Origin: Acidobacteriaceae bacterium
GTDB taxonomy: Bacteria > Acidobacteriota > Terriglobia > Terriglobales > Acidobacteriaceae
DNA length: 10,991 bases
Reading direction: 5' to 3'
Assembly: GCA_030040115.1 (NCBI GenBank)
Contig: JASHUH010000369.1
Location: 1 to 10,991 of the forward strand
The stretch's first letter is position 1, and each line of letters starts with the position of its first letter. Of the stretch, positions 6,918 to 10,991 are shown piece by piece. Made by a program: the position numbers and the translations under genes. The notes under the pieces were generated by a model. It had not been told where the DNA came from and did no database searches. It saw only the letters and a list, made by a program, of their open reading frames with translations.

Positions 6918-7891
6918 GGCCTGATCTCCGCAGAATTTTAGGCGCCCCATCCCATTCGTGTATGTTCCGAGAGCGCTGGCGAGGGTCCTTGTGCTTGCTT
7001 GCCTTGCTCGTGGCCGCAACCGCGCTCTTCGCGCAGCAGGACTCCGGGACCACGTTGCACGTGAACGTAAAGCTGGTCAACGTCTTCGTCAACGTCACTG
7101 ACCACAACGGCGCCATTGTTGGCGGTTTGACGAAAGACGATTTTGCTGTCTTCGAAGACGGCCGGCCGCAGTCCATCGCGCTTTTCGAGCGCGAATCGAA
7201 TTTGCCTCTCAACCTCACCCTGGCCATCGACACCAGCCTCAGCGTTCGGAAAGATATGGCCGAAGAGCAGGGGGCGGCGCGGCGGTTTGCGCGCGCCCTG
7301 CTGCGCCCCGAAGATCAGATGAGTGTAATGGACTTCGCCACCACGGTCCGCACGCTTACCCCTTTCACCAACAAGCTCAGCGTCATCGATCACGGTTTGA
7401 GCGAGCTGCGCGGCGGCGAGGCCACGGCGGTCTACGACACTGTCTGCCTCGGCTCGCAGCAGTTGGGCAAAACGCAGGGCCGCAAGGTGCTGGTGATCGT
7501 CTCCGATGGCGACGACACCGTGCAGGAGGCGACCTACGCCCAAGCGCTGGAAGCGGCGCTGCGCAACGAAGTCATGGTCTATTCGCTTATCGACGTGCCC
7601 ATTGAAGCCAGCGCCGGCCGCGACACCGGCGGCGAGCACGCCTTGATCACCTTGTCCGAACAAACCGGCGGCAAGCATTTTTATGTCAGCGCGGGCGGCC
7701 TCGACAAAGCCTTTGCCCAGGTAAGCGACGATTTGCGGACCCAATACCTGATCGGCTACTACCCGAAAGACCAGCTTCCGGGAACCGATTTCCACCGCAT
7801 TGCGGTGACCATCCCGCGAGCCGCGCCGGGCGCCTTTAACATCCGCAATCGCACCGGCTACTACACTGACGATCCCGAGGCAGGGAACTGA
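6914..7891 (+). CDS. Exported von Willebrand factor A protein, VWFA-related Acidobacterial domain family
   Basis: I chose the ATG at 6914 because it overlaps the preceding stop as ATGA and has GGAG at 6903-6906, seven bases upstream; the frame is open further into the preceding gene. The product is 325 residues. Residues 17-46 read as a signal peptide (MFRERWRGSLCLLALLVAAT, then LFAQQ), and M17 is an alternative start. The mature N-terminus has the family pattern VNVFVNVTDHNGAIVGGLTK, then DDFAVFEDG. The VWA domain follows with its metal site (MIDAS): DTSLS, a Thr in the GGEATAVYDT region, and VSDGDDT. The C-terminus has LRTQYLIGYYP and the NRTGYY ending typical of the family. VWA domains bind protein partners through the metal ion; the partner here is unknown. 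Translational coupling to the MoaD-MoaE gene suggests co-expression, not necessarily shared function. Confidence 0.9.
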   Translation: MRPDLRRILGAPSHSCMFRERWRGSLCLLALLVAATALFAQQDSGTTLHVNVKLVNVFVNVTDHNGAIVGGLTKDDFAVFEDGRPQSIALFERESNLPLNLTLAIDTSLSVRKDMAEEQGAARRFARALLRPEDQMSVMDFATTVRTLTPFTNKLSVIDHGLSELRGGEATAVYDTVCLGSQQLGKTQGRKVLVIVSDGDDTVQEATYAQALEAALRNEVMVYSLIDVPIEASAGRDTGGEHALITLSEQTGGKHFYVSAGGLDKAFAQVSDDLRTQYLIGYYPKDQLPGTDFHRIAVTIPRAAPGAFNIRNRTGYYTDDPEAGN

Positions 7892-7935
7892 GTTCGGTCC
7901 CCCGCCTGAACGCGTGCGCAAAACGCTAACGAAAC

Positions 7936-8361
7936 GTGGGCGAGTACGATCACAGCGTTGTTCAATGGGCAATTGTGGACTGGTTCCGGCGCCACGACAA
8001 GGAATGGCAGACGCGTACGATTCAGGAACAGAGAACGCGTTTTAACTCAGGCAACGTCAGAATTCCGGACGTCCGCGTTTGGAACCGCAGCGTTCCCGTT
8101 CAGCCGATATTTACGCATCCGCAACTCATCGCTGTCGAGGTGCTCTCACCCGAAGACTGTCAATCGAGAGTTCAGGAAAAGATCGAAGATTATCGCCGTT
8201 TTCAGATCCCTCACATCTGGATTGTCGATCCGGTAAAGCGCTTCGGCTGGGATTGTTCGGATGGCAATTGGCTGCGCCGGAGTCGATTTGGAGTTTCCGG
8301 CTCTCCCGCCTATCTCGATCTCGAGCAGCTTTTCCGGGATTTGGATTCGGCTGAAGCCTGA
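7936..8361 (+). CDS. Uma2-family (DUF820) PD-(D/E)XK nuclease-like protein, N-terminally truncated, possible pseudogene
   Basis: The 141-residue product starts at GTG 7936. Nuclease-fold landmarks are RIPDV (D45), VEVLSPED (E68), a following lysine (K82) and the IWIVDP strand (D98), so the candidate catalytic D, E and K are all present. The C-terminus looks complete. Family members are usually about 180-190 residues. The missing part is the N-terminal block that normally precedes the 'NVGEYDHS' segment. The codons just before the GTG read stop-Arg-Asn, and the VWA gene ends only 44 nt upstream, so there is no room for the rest. No Shine-Dalgarno is visible, and the base composition looks less GC-rich than its neighbours. 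Uma2 proteins are common in Acidobacteria and cyanobacteria; their role is not established. It is either a shortened functional protein or the remnant of a deleted gene. Confidence 0.78.
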   Translation: MGEYDHSVVQWAIVDWFRRHDKEWQTRTIQEQRTRFNSGNVRIPDVRVWNRSVPVQPIFTHPQLIAVEVLSPEDCQSRVQEKIEDYRRFQIPHIWIVDPVKRFGWDCSDGNWLRRSRFGVSGSPAYLDLEQLFRDLDSAEA

Positions 8362-8427
8362 GCTTTTGCCTCCGCCCTAAGCAAATCGCTATTTTGAATT
8401 CACAGCTCATTCCGGCGCCTTTGCATC

Positions 8428-8433
8428 TAAAAT
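8428..8433 (+). promoter_or_regulatory. Possible -10 element, near-leaderless start of the Hfq-like gene
   Basis: TAAAAT lies six bases before the ATG at 8440, so transcription would begin at or next to the start codon. The start also lacks a Shine-Dalgarno, which fits a leaderless mRNA. No good -35 box is visible. Confidence 0.35.
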
Positions 8434-8439
8434 GAAATC

Positions 8440-8739
8440 ATGATTCCGCCAGTGTCGACCCGCCGTCGCTCCAAGACCCCTCCGCCCGGCGAAACCGGGC
8501 AGGAAAGTCTTTATCTACGCTCGCTCAGCGATCGCCAGGTGATCGTGTCCATCAAGTTGCGCGACGGTGAGACCGTGCGCGGCTGGATCGAGTACTTCGA
8601 CGACGCGATGCTGCGTTTGACCCGCGAGGGCCATCCCAATCTGTTTATCTATAAGCATCAGATCCGCTCCATCAGCGAGGTGGGCCGCCGGCACATAACG
8701 CGTTCCGCCCCAAACCCTCGAGGCGAGGGCGTTTCGTGA
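8440..8739 (+). CDS. Hfq-like Sm-fold RNA-binding protein (divergent)
   Basis: The 99-residue product has a basic, Pro-rich tail of about 18 residues, then an Sm/Hfq-like core from about residue 21 to 80. The core aligns with Hfq: Q21-E-S-L-Y-L in place of the QDPFLN start, VSIKLRDGETVRGWIEYFDD for the Sm1 strands, and FIYKHQI for the Sm2 motif. Y71-K72-H73 matches the Hfq Y-K-H signature at the proximal RNA-binding face. A short Arg-rich C-terminus follows. Hfq forms hexamers that bind small RNAs and mRNAs; this protein probably makes a similar ring, but the changed positions mean its RNA preference cannot be assumed. Its stop overlaps the next start as GTGA (8736-8739), so it is coupled to the inositol-monophosphatase gene. 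Whether it is the only Hfq in the genome or an extra one cannot be told here. Confidence 0.85.
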   Translation: MIPPVSTRRRSKTPPPGETGQESLYLRSLSDRQVIVSIKLRDGETVRGWIEYFDDAMLRLTREGHPNLFIYKHQIRSISEVGRRHITRSAPNPRGEGVS

Positions 8740-9704
8740 CTGCCAACGATGCGTCGCCTGGCCTTCCTGCGCATCATTGCCCCGCCGCAGCGGAATCCTC
8801 CACCGCCTCCAATCTGGTCTGGGTTCCGAAAGCCGCGGAAATCGCTCGGGAAGCGGGCGCGCGGCTGCGCGAGTTCTTTGCGCAGGGCGTCGAGACTGAG
8901 TACAAGGGCGACGTAGACCTGATCACGGTGGCCGACCGCACTGTGGAAAAGCTCATTCGCAGCCGTTTGGGCGAGACATTTCCCGAGCACGGCGTTTACG
9001 GCGAAGAGGGCACGCGCGAGCGCCTCGAAGGTGAATTTCGCTGGTATGTGGACCCGCTGGACGGAACCACAAACTTCGCTCATGGATTTCCGCAGTTCTG
9101 CGTCTCGATGGGGCTGGAGCGGCGGTCTGCAGGTCTCCGTGCAGAAGAAGATGGAACCCTTGAGGCAGCGGTCATCTACGATCCCATGCGCCAGGAACTG
9201 TTCACCGCGGACCGCGGCCGTGGAGCGTGGCTGAATGGCAAGCCCATCTGGGTCTCGCGCACGCAAACGCTTTCTGAAGCGCTGCTGGCCACCGGCTTTC
9301 CCAGCCGCAAACGCCACGCCAGTCCGAATATCCATTTCTATCAGGAGTTCACGCTGCGCTCGCATGGCGTGCGGCGGGCGGGCTCGGCGGCGCTCGATCT
9401 CGCCTATGTCGCCTGCGGGCGCATGGACGCTTTTTGGGAATTCAATCTCAACCCCTGGGACATCGCCGCCGGCATCCTGCTCATCGAGGAATCCGGAGGG
9501 CGGGTCACGGATTTTTCGGGTGGTCGTTTTCGCCTCGAAGGCCGCGAGATTCTGGCCTCGAACGGCCTCATCCACGACGAGCTCCTCGGCTTGTTCAGCG
9601 ACATGTTCGCCGGCCGCAACCTGGCCCCCATCCCCACGCCGCAGGAATTCGCGCGCCAGCGCGCCGGCATCCGGAAGGAAGAGAGTAAAGCCGGAAATAA
9701 TTGA
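8736..9704 (+). CDS. suhB: Inositol-1-monophosphatase family protein (SuhB-type)
   Basis: This Mg-dependent phosphatase family removes phosphate from inositol phosphates and related small molecules in the cytoplasm. The metal site is complete: DLITVADRTVEKLI (residues 61-74), GEEG (E90, E91), DPLDGTTNF (D106, D109) and WDIAAGILLIEESGG (D242). At 322 residues it is longer than the usual 260-270; the extra length is a low-complexity N-terminal tail of about 27 residues, a small insert near residues 130-142 and a C-terminal tail after about 291. The GTG start at 8736 overlaps the Hfq-like stop and has GAGGG at 8725-8729, six bases away. No other good start precedes the conserved region. E. coli SuhB also acts in rRNA antitermination with Nus factors, so pairing with an RNA-binding protein is suggestive. 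Substrate is unknown; other family members act on fructose bisphosphate, PAP or histidinol phosphate. Confidence 0.93.
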   Translation: MTANDASPGLPAHHCPAAAESSTASNLVWVPKAAEIAREAGARLREFFAQGVETEYKGDVDLITVADRTVEKLIRSRLGETFPEHGVYGEEGTRERLEGEFRWYVDPLDGTTNFAHGFPQFCVSMGLERRSAGLRAEEDGTLEAAVIYDPMRQELFTADRGRGAWLNGKPIWVSRTQTLSEALLATGFPSRKRHASPNIHFYQEFTLRSHGVRRAGSAALDLAYVACGRMDAFWEFNLNPWDIAAGILLIEESGGRVTDFSGGRFRLEGREILASNGLIHDELLGLFSDMFAGRNLAPIPTPQEFARQRAGIRKEESKAGNN

Positions 9705-9738
9705 GCGGCGCCAGAAGCGAAAAATGGCTTCACGGGGA

Positions 9739-9771
9739 TTGATCCAACCGCGGGGGGCCATGTGCTACTAT
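9739..9771 (+). promoter_or_regulatory. Predicted extended -10 promoter for the ferredoxin gene
   Basis: TGCTACTAT (9763-9771) is an extended -10 element, and TTGATC at 9739-9744 resembles a -35 box, 21 nt before the -10 hexamer. This is the same arrangement and spacing as at 3708-3740. Transcription would begin near 9778, about 30 nt before the ATG at 9808. Confidence 0.5.
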
Positions 9772-9807
9772 CAGCGTCGAGAGGTAAATCCGCGGAGAAA
9801 TCTGAAG

Positions 9808-10068
9808 ATGGCTTATGTTATTGCAGAACCCTGTATCGGCACCAAGGACACCGCCTGCGTAGACGCGTGCCCTGTCGATTGCATCCACCCCAAAAAGGAC
9901 GAAGATGGTTTCGCTGAAACCGATCAGTTGTTCATTGACCCCGTCGAATGCATCGATTGCGGCGCCTGCGTTCCGGCCTGTCCGGTTTCGGCGATCTTCG
10001 CGCTAGACGACCTGCCTGAGAAGTGGGCCCACTACGCCGAGAAGAATTCCACCCACTTTGGCCGGTGA
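9808..10068 (+). CDS. Seven-iron ferredoxin, [3Fe-4S][4Fe-4S]
   Basis: The 86-residue product is a small soluble electron carrier. The ATG at 9808 has GGAG at 9794-9797, ten bases upstream, and gives the conserved MAYVIAEPCIG start. Cysteines are at 9, 17, 21, 25 in the first motif and 48, 51, 54, 58 in the second (CIDCGACVPACP). The first motif has Thr12 where many ferredoxins have a Cys. By analogy with Azotobacter FdI and Thermus-type ferredoxins, C9, C17 and C58 would hold the 3Fe-4S cluster, and C21, C48, C51 and C54 the 4Fe-4S cluster, leaving C25 free. The C-terminal helix (LPEKWAHYAEKN) also resembles the Thermus-type protein. It has its own promoter and a likely terminator, so no redox partner is indicated by neighbours. 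Confidence 0.94.
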   Translation: MAYVIAEPCIGTKDTACVDACPVDCIHPKKDEDGFAETDQLFIDPVECIDCGACVPACPVSAIFALDDLPEKWAHYAEKNSTHFGR

Positions 10069-10110
10069 GCGGCCACGCCCGCACCGAGTCTTGCGCTGAA
10101 TTTTGCTCAA

Positions 10111-10144
10111 ACGCGTCCGTTCCGTTTCCATGCGGCGGACGCGT
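10111..10144 (+). terminator. Inverted repeat downstream of the ferredoxin gene
   Basis: ACGCGTCCG (10111-10119) pairs perfectly with CGGACGCGT (10136-10144). Inside the loop a CCG (10122-10124) can pair with CGG (10133-10135), extending the stem past a small bulge. No T-run follows. It lies 42 nt after the ferredoxin stop and is a likely transcript end. Confidence 0.5.
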
Positions 10145-10207
10145 CTGTGTCTGCGCGCACGATCGCGCCTGCAGCGCTTTCCTGAAAGGTACAAGAGCTT
10201 CGCCGCC

Positions 10208-10991
10208 CAGGGCAAACGCATCTTAAACGCTATATGCAGAGAAGGATAGTGGAGATGAGATGGGGACATGGAGAGTCCCCTGAGCTATTTCGCTGAGTTG
10301 AAGGACCCGCGGGTGGAGCGGACGCGGGAACACCTTCTGGAAGAGATACTGCTCATCGCCATCGCGGCGATTCTGAGCGGAGCCAACGGCTGGAATGAAA
10401 TCGAGAATTACGGCAAGGCCAAGATTGACTGGCTGCGCACGTTTCTGACTTTGCCTTCGGGGATTCCGTCGCACGATACCTTCAACCGCGTCTTTGCCGC
10501 CCTGGACCCGGGGGAACTGGAGAAAGGCTTCGTGGCCTGGGTCACTTCGATCGCCCGGCTGACGGCGGGTGAAGTGGTGGCCATCGATGGCAAGGCACTC
10601 AAGGGTAGCCGCAAGGCAGGCAACAAGGGCATGGTGCACATGGTTTCGGCCTGGGCCAATGCCAACAATCTGGTGTTGGCGCAACGCAAGGTCGATGACA
10701 AGTCCAACGAGATTACTGCCATTCCCAAGCTGCTTGAGGCGCTGGAGTTGAGCGGGACGGTGGTGACCATCGATGCCATGGGCTGTCAGCGGACCATCGC
10801 CGAGAAGATCGTGGACAAGAAGGCCGACTACATCCTGGCGGTGAAGGACAATCAACAACTGCTGCTGGACGACATCAAGGATTCTTTTCGGATGCTGGCC
10901 GCCGATACCGTGGCCGAAGAAATCGACTGCGGCCACGGACGCGTGGAACGCCGCACCTGCGCCGTGCTGGGCGATCTGAGCTTGCTGGACA
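10208..10991 (+). mobile_element. ISAs1-family insertion sequence, left part (right end outside window)
   Basis: The transposase at 10268 defines the element. The stretch beginning CAGGGCAAACGCATCTTAAA at 10208 is my candidate for the left terminal inverted repeat. It starts with CAGGG, as ISAs1-family ends commonly do, and lies 60 nt before the transposase start. The right repeat and the target duplication cannot be seen, so the exact boundary is an inference. The insertion lies in the space after the ferredoxin gene and breaks no recognisable gene on this side. Confidence 0.7.
10268..10991 (+). CDS. ISAs1-family DDE transposase (3' end outside window)
   Basis: The frame opens at ATG 10268, just after an in-frame stop at 10256-10258, and runs off the window edge. 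241 residues are visible out of the usual 350-380 or so. The N-terminal part (about 1-95) is the ISAs1-associated domain, with FAELKDPRVERTREH, then SGANGWNEIENYGKAK and PSHDTFNRVF. The catalytic RNase H-like domain follows: first acidic residue D107 in AIDGKALKGS, second D169 in TIDAMGCQ, and probable E227 in GHGRVERR. AVKDNQ at about 191 is another family hallmark. No frameshift or stop is seen, so the element may be active. The GGGGA just before the ATG is too close for a good ribosome site; GGAG at 10251 is distant. Confidence 0.96.
   Translation, partial: MESPLSYFAELKDPRVERTREHLLEEILLIAIAAILSGANGWNEIENYGKAKIDWLRTFLTLPSGIPSHDTFNRVFAALDPGELEKGFVAWVTSIARLTAGEVVAIDGKALKGSRKAGNKGMVHMVSAWANANNLVLAQRKVDDKSNEITAIPKLLEALELSGTVVTIDAMGCQRTIAEKIVDKKADYILAVKDNQQLLLDDIKDSFRMLAADTVAEEIDCGHGRVERRTCAVLGDLSLLD

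Noticed and set aside
7892..7911. GTTCGG / CC-T-GAAC hairpin after the VWA gene as a terminator
   Set aside because: Only about six pairs with a bulge and no T-run; too weak to call.
6938..7972. 344-codon open frame on the minus strand opposite the VWA gene
   Set aside because: Shadow of a strongly recognised VWA protein; no independent support.
8658..9761. 367-codon open frame on the minus strand opposite the Hfq-like and IMPase genes
   Set aside because: Shadow of the IMPase gene, whose metal-site motifs are complete on the + strand; the antisense product has no recognisable domain.
9748..9795. Two CCGCGG copies that could pair and hide the ferredoxin ribosome site
   Set aside because: The first copy lies upstream of the predicted transcription start, so both would not be in the same mRNA.
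9235..9807. Upstream extension of the ferredoxin frame into the IMPase gene
   Set aside because: Chance open frame in another phase; the ferredoxin N-terminus, ribosome site and promoter all point to 9808.
10223..10936. 237-codon open frame on the minus strand opposite the transposase
   Set aside because: Shadow; the + strand frame carries the full ISAs1 transposase motifs.

Overview
The window is about 11 kb of GC-rich bacterial DNA that most likely comes from an acidobacterium. The strongest lineage marker is the gene at 6914-7891, which belongs to the 'VWFA-related Acidobacterial domain' family. An Uma2-family fragment of a type that I recall from Acidobacteria agrees with this. All convincing genes lie on the + strand. 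I found no tRNA, rRNA or CRISPR array.

Layout. (1) 1-3611 is the end of a flagellar hook operon: the 3' part of a FliK-like hook-length control gene, a short flgD (hook cap) and flgE (hook protein), closed by a strong inverted repeat at 3635-3663. (2) 3757-5484 encodes a secreted or surface HExxH metallopeptidase-like protein with C-terminal TPR repeats, and probably has its own promoter. (3) 5485-6176 is a 692-nt stretch with no certain gene. It holds a promoter-like site and a weak candidate for a small exported protein. (4) 6177-7891 is a translationally coupled pair: a fused MoaD-MoaE molybdopterin synthase and a secreted von Willebrand factor A protein. (5) 7936-8361 is an Uma2 (PD-(D/E)XK) protein that lacks its usual N-terminus. 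(6) 8440-9704 is a second coupled pair: an Hfq-like Sm protein and an inositol-monophosphatase (SuhB-type) enzyme. (7) 9808-10068 is a seven-iron ferredoxin. (8) From about 10208 to the window edge lies the left part of an ISAs1-family insertion sequence with an intact transposase frame.

How they work together. The hook genes form one functional group: FliK sets hook length, FlgD caps the growing hook and FlgE builds it. The remaining genes look like unrelated housekeeping or envelope units, mostly with their own short-leader promoters. The two 4-nt stop/start overlaps (MoaDE fusion with VWA; Hfq-like with IMPase) are the clearest signs of co-expression outside the flagellar operon. The points most worth a second look are the MoaD-MoaE fusion with its Gly-Gly terminus buried inside the chain, the divergent Hfq-like protein coupled to a SuhB-type enzyme, and the unexplained 5485-6176 region. 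I did not find a clearly new multi-gene system here.
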